Part shown: positions 1-6,727 of the stretch, one piece after another
How positions within the stretch are numbered: the first letter of the stretch is position 1
How the letters are laid out: each line of letters starts with the position of its first letter
Source of the DNA: Sandaracinobacteroides sp964394815
GTDB lineage: Bacteria > Pseudomonadota > Alphaproteobacteria > Sphingomonadales > Sphingomonadaceae
Length of the DNA: 9,489 nt
Assembly (NCBI GenBank): GCA_964394815.1
Contig: CAYMZC010000097.1
Location: 1 to 9,489 of the forward strand
Reading direction: 5' to 3'
The notes under the pieces: model-generated
What the model saw: the letters and a program-made list of their open reading frames with translations, nothing else
The model's database searches: none
What the model was told of the DNA's origin: nothing
Position numbers and translations under genes: made by a program

Positions 1-1367
1 CCTTCTTCGGGCCGATCACGCTGATCTATTTCCTGACCCTGGCAACCCTCGGGCTGGTGAACATCTTCCAGAACCCGGATATCCTATGGGCGCTTTCCCC
101 GCACCATGCGGTGCGCTTCTTCATGACGGATGGCGTGCTGGCGTTCCTCGCGCTTTCATCCGTGATCCTCGCCGTCACCGGCGCGGAGGCGCTCTATGCC
201 GACATGGGGCATTTCGGCCGCAACCCCATCCGCATAGGCTGGCTGGCCCTTGTGCTGCCCGCCCTGATGCTGAACTATCTGGGGCAGGGCGCGATGCTGA
301 TGGGCAACCCCGAGGCGATCCGCAATCCCTTCTTCCTGCTTGCGCCAGAGGAGCTCCGGCTTCCGCTGGTGGTGCTGGCCACGCTCGCCACGGTCATTGC
401 CTCGCAGGCGGTGATCTCGGGGGCCTTCTCGATCACGCGCCAGGCTGTGCAGCTTGGCTATCTTCCGCGCCTGAAGATACTGCACACGTCGGCCCGGGCC
501 GAGGGGCAGATCTACATTCCCTTCATCAACTGGGTGCTGCTGGTGCTGGTGATCCTGCTGGTGCTGGGCTTCGGCAGTTCGTCAAACCTGGCCGCCGCCT
601 ATGGCATTTCCGTCACCGGCACGATGCTGATTTCCACCGTGATGATCGGCATTCTCATCACGCAGGTCTGGAAATGGAACCGCTGGCTGTCCTACCTGCT
701 GATCGGCGCCTTCCTCATCATTGACGGGGCCTATTTCACGGCCAATCTCACCAAGATCCCCGATGGCGGCTGGTTCCCGCTGCTGGCGGGCCAGGTTGAA
801 TTCACCCAGCTCACAACATTGTAGCGCGGGCGCTTCCTCATGCAGCAGCGGCTGAAGGAATCGGCCATGCCGATGGAGGTCTTCATCAAGTCCGCCTCCC
901 GTGCGGCGGCGCGTGTGCCGGGCACGGCGGTCTTCCTGTCCTCCACCTCCAATGGTGTTCCGCATGCGCTTCTGCACAATCTGAAGCACAACAAGGTGCT
1001 GCACGAGCGCATTCTCATCCTCACCATCGTGATCGACGAGGTGCCCTTCATCTCGGATGCGGACCGGGTCGAGGTTTTTGACCTGGGGGCGAATTTCTAC
1101 CGCCTGATCCTGCGCTACGGCTTCATGCAGCAGCCGGATGTTCCGCGCGCCCTGAAGGCCGTGAACACCTGCGGGCCGGATATCCGCATGATGGACACCA
1201 GCTTCTTCCTTGCACGGCAGACGCTTCTGCCATCCGAGCGGCCGGCAATGCCGCTTTGGCGGGAAAAGCTCTTTGCCTGGATGCTGCGAAACGCCGAATC
1301 GGCGATGGAGTTCTTCAAGCTGCCGACGAACCGCGTGGTGGAACTGGGAAGCCAGGTCGAGATCTGA
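1..1367 (+). pseudogene. kup: Kup-type low-affinity K+ uptake transporter, 5'-truncated by window edge and interrupted by an in-frame amber codon
   Basis: The frame is open from position 3 and enters the window inside the membrane domain of a Kup/HAK/KUP potassium transporter, an inner-membrane K+/H+ symporter. About 453 residues are visible against roughly 620-650 for the family. Recognisable parts are FGPITLIYFLTLA, several hydrophobic helices, AYGISVTGTM, the GGWFPL motif just before the last helix, and a typical soluble C-terminal domain (VPHALLHNLKHNKVLHER to the terminal VVELGSQVEI). A TAG at 822-824 breaks the gene where relatives usually read TTWKRGR; here it reads TTL-stop-RGR. The frame is the same on both sides, so this is a nonsense change, not a frameshift. 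The residues just before it (GQVEFTQ) put Q and E where the last helix is normally hydrophobic. The distal part has an ATG at 840 but no ribosome binding site. The transporter domain and the C-terminal domain would be made separately, if at all. Family call is secure; loss of function is inferred. Confidence 0.9.
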
Positions 1368-1435
1368 GGACGCTCAGCCGGCGGCTCTCGGCGGCCATGT
1401 CCGGCACGCCGCGCTTTCCGCTATTCGGAAGCTGC

Positions 1436-1462
1436 GGCCGGAATGTGCGATATATCCCGGCC
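1436..1462 (+). other. Small GC-rich stem-loop downstream of kup
   Basis: GGCCGG (1436-1441) and CCGGCC (1457-1462) form a perfect 6-bp inverted repeat with a 15-nt loop, about 70 bases after the kup stop. There is no T-run behind it, so it is at best a weak or factor-assisted transcript end. The rest of 1368-1581 shows no gene or other clear signal. Confidence 0.2.
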
Positions 1463-1581
1463 TCAAGCGCCAGCAGTGATGGCTGGTGCCATCCGAAGCG
1501 TCTGTTTCAGTGATTTCCGGGGCAGGGCAGTGATGCGATCCTGCATAGGGCTGTCATGCCTTGCACCCTTCGGGCGGAGGC

Positions 1582-1616
1582 AAAAAAGAAGGGCCGCGGT
1601 GGATACCGCGACCCTT
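1582..1616 (-). terminator. Rho-independent terminator of the lipoprotein gene
   Basis: On the minus strand an 11-bp stem (AAGGGTCGCGG pairing with CCGCGGCCCTT, one G-U pair) with a 6-nt loop TATCCA is followed by C and six T residues. It lies 24 bases past the stop of the minus-strand lipoprotein gene. The plus strand lacks a T-run after the stem, so it acts in one direction only. Confidence 0.9.
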
Positions 1617-1639
1617 CCATTTGCTTGAAGCCGTAGGGC

Positions 1640-1939
1640 TTACTGAGCCGGAGCAGCAGCAGCGGCGTCAACCGCGGCAGCGGCGTCGGTGGCGGCGCCT
1701 TCGACAGCGGCAGCGGCGTCGGTGGCAGCGCCTTCGACGGCAGCAGCAGCGTCAACAGCAGCGGCGTCGACGGTGGCAGCAGCCGCATCGGCGGTCGCAG
1801 CAGCAGCGTCAGCAGTTGCTTCGGCGGCAGCGGCGGTGTCGGCAGCAGCTTCTTCCGTGGCGTCAGCAGCTTGCTTTTCGCCGCAAGCGGCGACCAGGGC
1901 GAGGCTCGCAACGGCAGCGAGGGTGAAAAGCTTGTTCAT
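1640..1939 (-). CDS. Small Ala-rich lipoprotein with 11-residue tandem repeats
   Basis: The product has 99 residues. A signal peptide (MNKLFTLAAVASLALVAAC) ends in a lipobox LVAAC with the lipidated cysteine at residue 19, followed by GEK. This predicts export, lipidation and attachment to a membrane facing the periplasm. The mature part is almost entirely Ala with spaced Asp, Glu, Val and Thr. It contains VEGAATDAAAA twice in tandem (residues 68-89) and a degenerate run before that. The composition suggests a long acidic helix. A strong ribosome binding site (AGGAGGT at 1950-1944) sits 5 bases before the ATG, and a strong terminator follows, so this is a real single-gene unit. The base bias (GCAGCGGC-like runs) makes other frames Ala- or Arg-rich too, but only this frame has a signal peptide, ribosome binding site and terminator. 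I cannot assign a function; roles such as envelope spacer or stress lipoprotein would be guesses. Confidence 0.85.
   Translation of the reverse strand: MNKLFTLAAVASLALVAACGEKQAADATEEAAADTAAAAEATADAAAATADAAAATVDAAAVDAAAAVEGAATDAAAAVEGAATDAAAAVDAAAAAPAQ
1674..1739. repeat. 33-bp tandem duplication in the lipoprotein gene
   Basis: Two adjacent 33-bp units (1674-1706 and 1707-1739) differ at two positions. They encode the duplicated 11-residue unit of the lipoprotein. The adjoining 1740-1830 is a more decayed GCAGC/GCGTC repeat of the same kind. Confidence 0.9.
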
Positions 1940-1943
1940 TCTG

Positions 1944-1950
1944 ACCTCCT
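1944..1950 (-). promoter_or_regulatory. Strong ribosome binding site of the lipoprotein gene
   Basis: AGGAGGT on the minus strand is a near-perfect anti-16S match, 4-5 bases before the ATG at 1939. It fixes the start and suggests high expression. Confidence 0.85.
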
Positions 1951-2212
1951 ATAAGGGCACGATTGCCCAATTGTTGCAGGCCATGGGGGTGAGACCTTGC
2001 GGCCGCAAGCTCGATCCCCGACGACCCGTGAGGGGTGCGACGTGGTCTGAAGCATCGCGCCATTGCAATAGCGCGTTGCGGATTTCAAGGCCCATTGTTT
2101 GCGAAGTGCGACGAATTGCGTTCATGGCCGACGAGGTGTTTTCCCCGGGGGGGCGGGGCTTTGCCTGTCCCGGGGCTTGGCGTGGCCATGGCAAGCGGGC
2201 ATTGAGGCGGCC
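1951..2212. promoter_or_regulatory. Divergent intergenic region between the lipoprotein gene and hemC
   Basis: About 260 bases separate the two divergent genes and should hold both promoters. On the lipoprotein side a perfect 5-bp hairpin, GGGCA-CGAT-TGCCC (1955-1968), lies directly upstream of the ribosome binding site. TTATAG on the minus strand (1955-1950) could be a -10 box with a weak TGCAAC -35 18 bases away. On the hemC side I see no convincing -35/-10 pair. A C/G-rich stretch at about 2143-2176 has CCCCGGG and CCCGGGG arms that could fold. No open frame here looks coding. Confidence 0.35.
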
Positions 2213-3226
2213 ATGAAGGACAAGCCTTTCACCCCGCAGCAGCCGCTCAGGCTGGGCACGCGCGGCTCTCCGCTCGCCCTGGCGCAAGCCCGCATGGCCG
2301 AGGCGGCGCTCGTCGCCGCCCATGGCACCAGCGTTGCGGACATCGCCACCATCGTCGTCCAGACGCAGGGCGACAGGATCCAGGACAGGCCGCTCGCGGA
2401 GATTGGCGGCAAGGCCCTGTGGACCAAGGAACTCGACCGCGCCCTCATGGACGGCGAGGTGGATTTCGCGGTTCATTCCATGAAGGACGTGGAGACGACG
2501 CTTGCACCGGGAATCGCGCTGGCAGCGGTTCTGCCGCGCGCGGACCCGCGCGACAGGCTGGTGGGGGCGGAAAGCCTTGCCGCGATTCCGCATGGTGCGA
2601 CAGTCGGCACGTCCAGCCCGCGGCGCGCGGCGCAGCTTCTGAACCGCAGGCCCGATCTGTCCGTCATATCCTTCCGGGGAAATGTGCAGACGAGGCTGCG
2701 CCAGCTTGAGGAAGGCAAGGTCGCGGCGACGTTCCTGGCGGCAGCCGGGCTCGACAGGCTCGGCATCGCTGCCGGCGTCCCGCTCGACCCTGAGACATGG
2801 CTGCCGGCCGCCTCGCAGGCTATCGTCGGCATCACCTGCCGCGCGGATGATGCGCCCATGCTGGCGCTGCTCGCCGCCATCAACGACACGGACACCATGC
2901 AATGCCTGCTGGCCGAGCGGGCGCTGCTGCGCGGCCTTGGGGGCAGCTGCCACACGGCCGTCGCGGCACAGGCGCGAACAGAGGCGCGAACAGAGGCGCA
3001 GACTGCGAACGGGCTACGGCTTGATGCCGAGCTTCTGAGCCCCGACGGCCGCGACTGCGTTGCCGGCTCCATCCTGTCAGCCGATTCGGGCATGGACGAC
3101 CCGGATGCCCTTGGCGCGGCGCTGGCAAGGCGGTTGCTGGAGCAGGCGACACCTGCGATCCTGCGCTCCCTAGAGCAGGCGACGCCTGCGATCCTGCGCT
3201 CCCCGGGGCAGACGAGGCAGCCGTGA
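2213..3226 (+). CDS. hemC: Porphobilinogen deaminase (hydroxymethylbilane synthase)
   Basis: A cytosolic enzyme that joins four porphobilinogen molecules into hydroxymethylbilane in tetrapyrrole synthesis. The family signatures run in order: RLGTRGSPLALAQA near the N-terminus; VQTQGDRIQDRPLAEIGGK; HSMKD with K91 and catalytic-type Asp92; VGTSSPRRAAQL and RGNVQTRL (substrate/cofactor arginines); and LLRGLGGSCHTAV with Cys246, the residue that carries the dipyrromethane cofactor. I chose ATG 2213 because GAGG lies 5 bases upstream and homology begins soon after; a longer TTG start at 2099 has no homologous sequence. The 337 residues exceed the usual 300-315. The excess comes largely from ARTEARTE just after the cysteine loop (253-260) and a duplicated C-terminal unit LEQATPAILRS (309-330) with a short tail. 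The stop overlaps the hemD GTG (GTGA), so the two are translationally coupled. Confidence 0.97.
   Translation: MKDKPFTPQQPLRLGTRGSPLALAQARMAEAALVAAHGTSVADIATIVVQTQGDRIQDRPLAEIGGKALWTKELDRALMDGEVDFAVHSMKDVETTLAPGIALAAVLPRADPRDRLVGAESLAAIPHGATVGTSSPRRAAQLLNRRPDLSVISFRGNVQTRLRQLEEGKVAATFLAAAGLDRLGIAAGVPLDPETWLPAASQAIVGITCRADDAPMLALLAAINDTDTMQCLLAERALLRGLGGSCHTAVAAQARTEARTEAQTANGLRLDAELLSPDGRDCVAGSILSADSGMDDPDALGAALARRLLEQATPAILRSLEQATPAILRSPGQTRQP
2970..2993. repeat. 12-bp tandem duplication inside hemC
   Basis: AGGCGCGAACAG occurs twice without a gap (2970-2981, 2982-2993) and begins a third time. It adds ARTE units in frame seven residues after the cofactor cysteine, in a region that is normally a short loop. 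Confidence 0.9.
3137..3202. repeat. 33-bp tandem duplication at the 3' end of hemC
   Basis: Units 3137-3169 and 3170-3202 differ at two positions and encode LEQATPAILRS twice. The frame is kept and the hemD junction is intact. The ribosome binding site of hemD (GAGG, 3214-3217) lies just beyond. Confidence 0.92.
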
Positions 3227-3930
3227 CCCTTCCAGTCCTGCTGCTGACCCGGCCGCAAGAGACAGACGGCCGGACCGCGCAAGCAGCCCTCAATGCCGGC
3301 TTTTCAGCCATATCCGCCCCGCTTTTGCGCATCGAACCGCTGGAATGGAACCTGCCGGCCGACATGCCGGAAGCCCTGCTGTTCACGAGCGCCCATGCGC
3401 CGGGGCTCGTTGCGGCACGTGCGCCCGGGCTGCTCCGCCTGCCTGTATATGCCGTTGGCCCCAACACGGCGCGCGCTGCGGAAGACGCCGGCTTTGCCGT
3501 TGCCATGGCCGGGGAAACGGATGGAAGCGAGATCGTTCGGCGCGCTTTCGAGGCAGGGGTGCGCAGCCTGCTGCATGCGGGCGGGGAGACGACCGCTGCC
3601 TATGCAGTGCCGGACGGCCTGTCGGTTGCGCGGGTGGCTGTCTATGCCGCCAGGCCTGTCAGCGGCCTCGATGCGGAAACAGCAGCCCGGCTGAAGCGCG
3701 GAGAGATATTCGCGGTGCTGCTCTTTTCCCCGCGAACGGCTGCCATTTTCACACAGGCCCTGACGGGTGCGGGCGTGCCAAGGGGAGGGCTGCGCATCAT
3801 TGCCCTCAGCCCTGCTGTTGCCCGCATGGCGGGTGCGGGCTGGAAGGCAGTGGACATCGCCGGCAAGCCTTCGCTCGAGGAAGCCTTGGCGGCAGCCCGC
3901 CGGCTGTGGCATGGCATGAACGATGAATGA
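3223..3930 (+). CDS. hemD: Uroporphyrinogen-III synthase
   Basis: This cytosolic enzyme closes hydroxymethylbilane to uroporphyrinogen III with inversion of ring D, the step after HemC. The family is very divergent in sequence. The supporting features are the two-lobed pattern: LLLTRPQ at the start, LLFTSAHAP, YAVGPNTARAAEDAGF, LLHAGGE, VYAARPV, LLFSPRTAAIF and IIALSPAVA. The length (235 aa) is normal for the family. The start is GTG at 3223, overlapping the hemC stop by 4 bases, with GAGG 5 bases upstream. The 3' end overlaps the next gene by 8 bases. Position directly after hemC makes the call firm even though no single catalytic residue defines the family. Confidence 0.93.
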   Translation: MTLPVLLLTRPQETDGRTAQAALNAGFSAISAPLLRIEPLEWNLPADMPEALLFTSAHAPGLVAARAPGLLRLPVYAVGPNTARAAEDAGFAVAMAGETDGSEIVRRAFEAGVRSLLHAGGETTAAYAVPDGLSVARVAVYAARPVSGLDAETAARLKRGEIFAVLLFSPRTAAIFTQALTGAGVPRGGLRIIALSPAVARMAGAGWKAVDIAGKPSLEEALAAARRLWHGMNDE

Positions 3931-5125
3931 TGCGAGCACCGATCGCGGCGGGGATAATGGTTCCAGCCGAAGCCGCCAGTCCGGTCTGGCCCAATCGGCA
4001 CTGGGTCAGGCGCCCGGCGGCACGACAGGGCAGGGCGGCCCGCTCTCCGACGGGGGCGACAACCGCTCCGGAAGGTTCGAAAGCCCTGAGCGTTCAAGGC
4101 CTGAGCGTTCAAGGCCGGTTCTGCCCTGGCTTCTGGCTGCCGCTGGTGTCAGCTTCTCCATTGGCGTTCTCGGCAGCCCCTGGCTGGAACGGCAGGTGCG
4201 GGGCCATCTGCCGCCCGCCCTTCGCGCGCCCGAACAGGCGCTTTCCGGGCCTGACATCAAAGCCCTCGAGCAGAAACTGGCGCAGCTTGAAAGCCGGGTG
4301 CAGGATGCGCCCGCAATGGCGCTCGAAACGGCGGTTGCCGCCGGTTCCGCCGCCGATGCCCTGACCACGCTGGAAAGCCGGATTGCCCAGCTGGAAAGCC
4401 GCACGGGCACGCTTGCCGGGCAGCTCGCCGAACAGGGGGCGGGCCATGATGATCGCTGGCAGTCCCTGTCCCGGGATATTGCCCGGCTCGAGGCCGAGGC
4501 CGGCGCGGAAGACCGTGACCTTCGCGCCTTCTTCCTGCTTTCTCTGGCGCGCCGCGCGGTGGAAGCGGGGCGGCCGCTCGGCCCGCTGGAGCCGCTCCTG
4601 TCCGCGCGCTTCGCGCCGGTGGCCGACACTGCGCTTGCCGATCTTACCAACTGGTCGAGCCTGCCGCAGACGCATGGCAGCCTTGCCACCCGGCTGGCCC
4701 AGATGGCCGAGCCGCCAGCGGCGGAAGAACCGGGCCGGGTCACCGGTGAGGCTGCCGGCGCGGGCTGGTGGGAGAATTTCCTTGGACGCCTGCGGACGCT
4801 CGTGAAGGTCCGTCCGAGCGGAGATGAGGCCCTTGCCACGGGCGCTGGCGATCCGCGCGCCCTGGCCGAGGCGCAGGCGGAGCTTGAAAAGGGCGATCTG
4901 GTGCGCGCCATCAACGCCATCGAAAGGGCGCCTCGCAACGAAGCCCGTGACCTCTGGATCGTGGATGCGCGTCGCCTTGCGGCGGCGGAAGCCGCCCTCG
5001 ACAGGCTTGAATCGCTGGCGCTGGGCGATGCGATGGCCGCCCTGTCCCGTCCGGCGGCGGTCTCCGCCACAGTGGCGCCGCCCCCGCTCAACGCGACGGC
5101 GCCGCAGCCCGTTCCGGCGCCCTGA
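3923..5125 (+). CDS. Mic60/mitofilin-family membrane protein of the hem operon
   Basis: The 400-residue product has the architecture of alphaproteobacterial Mic60 homologues. It has a disordered Gly/Ser/Arg-rich cytoplasmic N-terminus (1-64), one membrane segment (about 66-84, PVLPWLLAAAGVSFSIGVLG), an alpha-helical coiled-coil region (about 111-197, with LAQLESR-type heptads twice) and a conserved C-terminal mitofilin-like part (about 283-367: WWENFLGRLRTLVKVRP, then LEKGDLVRAINAIERAP and ARRLAAAEAALDRLE). A Pro/Ala tail ends it. Mitochondrial Mic60 shapes crista junctions; alphaproteobacterial relatives are anchored in the inner membrane and shape intracytoplasmic membranes in phototrophs. 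Genes of this family sit beside hem genes in many alphaproteobacteria, as here. The start at 3923 overlaps hemD by 8 bases and lacks a clear ribosome binding site, suggesting coupled translation. A PERSR unit is duplicated just before the membrane segment. Older annotation may call it COG4223 or a HemX-like protein. Confidence 0.82.
   Translation: MNDASTDRGGDNGSSRSRQSGLAQSALGQAPGGTTGQGGPLSDGGDNRSGRFESPERSRPERSRPVLPWLLAAAGVSFSIGVLGSPWLERQVRGHLPPALRAPEQALSGPDIKALEQKLAQLESRVQDAPAMALETAVAAGSAADALTTLESRIAQLESRTGTLAGQLAEQGAGHDDRWQSLSRDIARLEAEAGAEDRDLRAFFLLSLARRAVEAGRPLGPLEPLLSARFAPVADTALADLTNWSSLPQTHGSLATRLAQMAEPPAAEEPGRVTGEAAGAGWWENFLGRLRTLVKVRPSGDEALATGAGDPRALAEAQAELEKGDLVRAINAIERAPRNEARDLWIVDARRLAAAEAALDRLESLALGDAMAALSRPAAVSATVAPPPLNATAPQPVPAP
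4085..4114. repeat. 15-bp perfect tandem duplication in the mic60-like gene
   Basis: CCTGAGCGTTCAAGG is repeated exactly (4085-4099, 4100-4114). It encodes PERSR twice at residues 55-64, adding basic residues on the cytoplasmic side of the membrane segment. Two identical copies suggest a recent duplication. Confidence 0.92.
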
Positions 5126-5260
5126 GAGCATCAGGGTGAAAAGGGCAACAAGGTAAAAGATGCATGCGGGTTTTGCCCATGTCCCGCACTGTCTTGCGGC
5201 AGGGGGGCTCCCACGGCTAACCGCGGCTGACAGGTTCAAGCTTCAGCAGGATGGTATGAC
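5126..5260 (+). promoter_or_regulatory. Intergenic region upstream of ugd
   Basis: The 135 bases hold no gene. TTGCGG (5194-5199) could be a -35 box, but the -10 position 17 bases on (CTAACC) is poor. AGGA at 5248-5251 is the probable ribosome binding site for ugd, 9 bases before its ATG. No clear terminator follows the mic60-like gene. Confidence 0.3.
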
Positions 5261-6562
5261 ATGCGGATTGCGATGATCGGTTCAGGCTATGTCGGCCTGG
5301 TCTCGGGGGCCTGCTTTGCCGATTTCGGGCACGAAGTTGTCTGCGTTGACAAGGATCCCGCCAAGATCGAGCGGCTGAACGCCAATGTCATGCCCATCTA
5401 CGAGCCCGGGCTCGACGATCTGGTTGCAACCAACGTCAAGGCGGGCCGGCTTTCCTTCACCACCGATCTCGCGGAGGGCATGAAGGGCGCGCAGGCCATC
5501 TTCATTGCCGTCGGCACGCCATCGCGGCGCGGAGACGGCCATGCCGATCTCAGCTATGTCTATGCCGCTGCACGGGAAATCGCGGCCGGCCTTGATGGCT
5601 ATGCTGTCATCGTCACCAAGTCCACCGTGCCGGTCGGCACGGGAGACGAAGTGGAGCGCATCGTTCGCGAAGTGAACCCGGGGGCCGAATTCTCGGTCGC
5701 TTCCAATCCGGAGTTCCTGCGCGAAGGGGCCGCCATCTCGGATTTCAAGCGCCCGGACCGCATCGTGATCGGGGTGGAGGATGATCGCGCGCGGCAGGTT
5801 CTCGAAGAACTCTATCGCCCGCTCTATCTGAACCAGGCGCCGATGATGGTGATGAGCCGCCGCACCGCCGAGCTGACGAAATATGCGGCCAATGCCTTTC
5901 TTGCCACCAAGATCAGCTTCATCAACGAAATGGCTGATCTGTGCGAAAAGGTCGGCGCGAATGTGCAGGATGTCGCGCGTGGAATCGGGCTCGACAACCG
6001 CATCGGGTCGAAGTTCCTGAATGCCGGCCCCGGCTATGGCGGCAGCTGCTTCCCGAAGGATACGCTGGCCCTCATCAAGACCGCGCAGGATTACGAAGCC
6101 CCGGTCCGCATCGTGGAAACGGTGGCGCAGGTGAACGAGCAGCGCAAGCGCGCCATGGGCCGCAAGGTGATCGCGGCCATGGGCGGCGACGTGCGCGGCA
6201 AGCGCATCGGCATTCTGGGCCTCACCTTCAAGCCCAACACCGATGACATGCGGGATTCGCCCGCCATCGCCATCATCCAGACCCTTCAGGACGCCGGCGC
6301 CACAATTGCCGCCTATGATCCCGAAGGGGTGGAGCAGGCGAAGCTCGTGCTCGACCGGGTAGACTATGCCGGCGATCCCTATGCGGCGCTCGATGGCGCG
6401 GATGCCATGGTTCTGGTGACGGAGTGGGACGCTTTCCGCGCGCTTGACCTTGCGCGCGTGAAGGGCCTGCTGAAGGCGCCGGTCGTGGTCGACCTCAGGA
6501 ACGTCTACCGTCCGGAGGAAATGCAGCGCCACGGCCTGCAATATACAGGGATCGGGCGTTGA
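5261..6562 (+). CDS. ugd: UDP-glucose 6-dehydrogenase
   Basis: A cytosolic enzyme that oxidises UDP-glucose twice with NAD+ to UDP-glucuronate, a precursor for exopolysaccharide, capsule or lipid modification. The 433-residue length is normal. The N-terminal Rossmann domain begins MRIAMIGSGYVGLVSG (NAD-binding GxGxxG). STVPVGTG and NPEFLREGAAISDFKRPDRI follow. The central dimer helix has ELTKYAANAFLATKISFINE with Lys207. The catalytic cysteine is Cys263 in GYGGSCFPKD. The C-terminal UDP-binding domain carries GLTFKPNTDDMRDSP. All key residues are present and the gene looks intact. The ATG at 5261 starts directly at the conserved N-terminus. It stands alone, separated from the hem operon by 135 bases, and no glycosyltransferase is beside it, so which polymer it serves cannot be told from here. 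Confidence 0.97.
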   Translation: MRIAMIGSGYVGLVSGACFADFGHEVVCVDKDPAKIERLNANVMPIYEPGLDDLVATNVKAGRLSFTTDLAEGMKGAQAIFIAVGTPSRRGDGHADLSYVYAAAREIAAGLDGYAVIVTKSTVPVGTGDEVERIVREVNPGAEFSVASNPEFLREGAAISDFKRPDRIVIGVEDDRARQVLEELYRPLYLNQAPMMVMSRRTAELTKYAANAFLATKISFINEMADLCEKVGANVQDVARGIGLDNRIGSKFLNAGPGYGGSCFPKDTLALIKTAQDYEAPVRIVETVAQVNEQRKRAMGRKVIAAMGGDVRGKRIGILGLTFKPNTDDMRDSPAIAIIQTLQDAGATIAAYDPEGVEQAKLVLDRVDYAGDPYAALDGADAMVLVTEWDAFRALDLARVKGLLKAPVVVDLRNVYRPEEMQRHGLQYTGIGR

Positions 6563-6587
6563 TCGGGCAAAACTCTTGCCTGAACGG

Positions 6588-6616
6588 TTGCAGGCCTGCG
6601 GCGGGCTGGCTATAGC
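6588..6616 (+). promoter_or_regulatory. Probable sigma-70-type promoter of tRNA-Ser
   Basis: TTGCAG (6588-6593) and TATAGC (6611-6616) are spaced by exactly 17 bases. Transcription would start near 6623, 13 bases before the tRNA. The stretch after the -10 box is C/G-rich (CCCGCCGACG), as in stable-RNA promoters under stringent control. The match to consensus is partial, so this is an inference from spacing and position. Confidence 0.5.
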
Positions 6617-6622
6617 CCGCCG
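6599..6622 (+). other. GC-rich hairpin between ugd and the tRNA gene
   Basis: CGGCGGGCT and AGCCCGCCG form a perfect 9-bp stem around a 6-nt loop GGCTAT, 37 bases after the ugd stop. With no T-run it is not a classic terminator, but it could end or protect the ugd message. It overlaps the -10 box of the proposed tRNA promoter. Confidence 0.5.
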
Positions 6623-6635
6623 ACGCCAGTGCGCC

Positions 6636-6727
6636 GGAGTCGTGGGTGAGTGGCTGAAACCAGCAGTTTGCTAAACTGCCGTACTGGGTAACCGGTACCG
6701 AGGGTTCGAATCCCTCCGACTCCGCCA
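6636..6727 (+). tRNA. tRNA-Ser (anticodon GCU, reads AGC/AGU)
   Basis: All arms of a class II tRNA can be drawn. The acceptor stem pairs GGAGTCG (6636-6642) with CGACTCC (6717-6723), followed by G and an encoded CCA (6725-6727). The anticodon stem pairs GCAGT (6663-6667) with ACTGC (6675-6679) around loop TTGCTAA, anticodon GCT at 6670-6672. A long variable arm (about 6680-6699, GTACTGG pairing with CCGGTAC) is typical of serine tRNAs. The T arm is GAGGG-TTCGAAT-CCCTC (6700-6716). The gene is complete. Its 3' end faces the recombinase cassette and may be an integration site. Confidence 0.97.

Noticed and set aside
800..850. Frameshift as the cause of the kup break
   Set aside because: Both halves are in the same frame; only a nonsense codon separates them.
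2099..2212. Upstream TTG start extending hemC by 38 residues
   Set aside because: The extra residues do not resemble HemC, and ATG 2213 has a ribosome binding site at proper spacing next to the conserved N-terminus.
1689..2216. Plus-strand Ala/Ser-rich frame opposite the lipoprotein gene
   Set aside because: It arises from the GCAGC-like repeat bias of the real minus-strand gene; it lacks a ribosome binding site and runs through the intergenic region into hemC.
1949..2953. Long minus-strand frame (334 aa) opposite hemC
   Set aside because: Shadow of a GC-rich gene; composition is Arg/Gly/His-rich and no domain is recognisable, while hemC on the other strand is certain.
5282..6541. Minus-strand frame of 419 aa opposite ugd
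   Set aside because: Mirror frame of a high-GC gene; no family resemblance, and the opposite strand has a complete UDP-glucose dehydrogenase.
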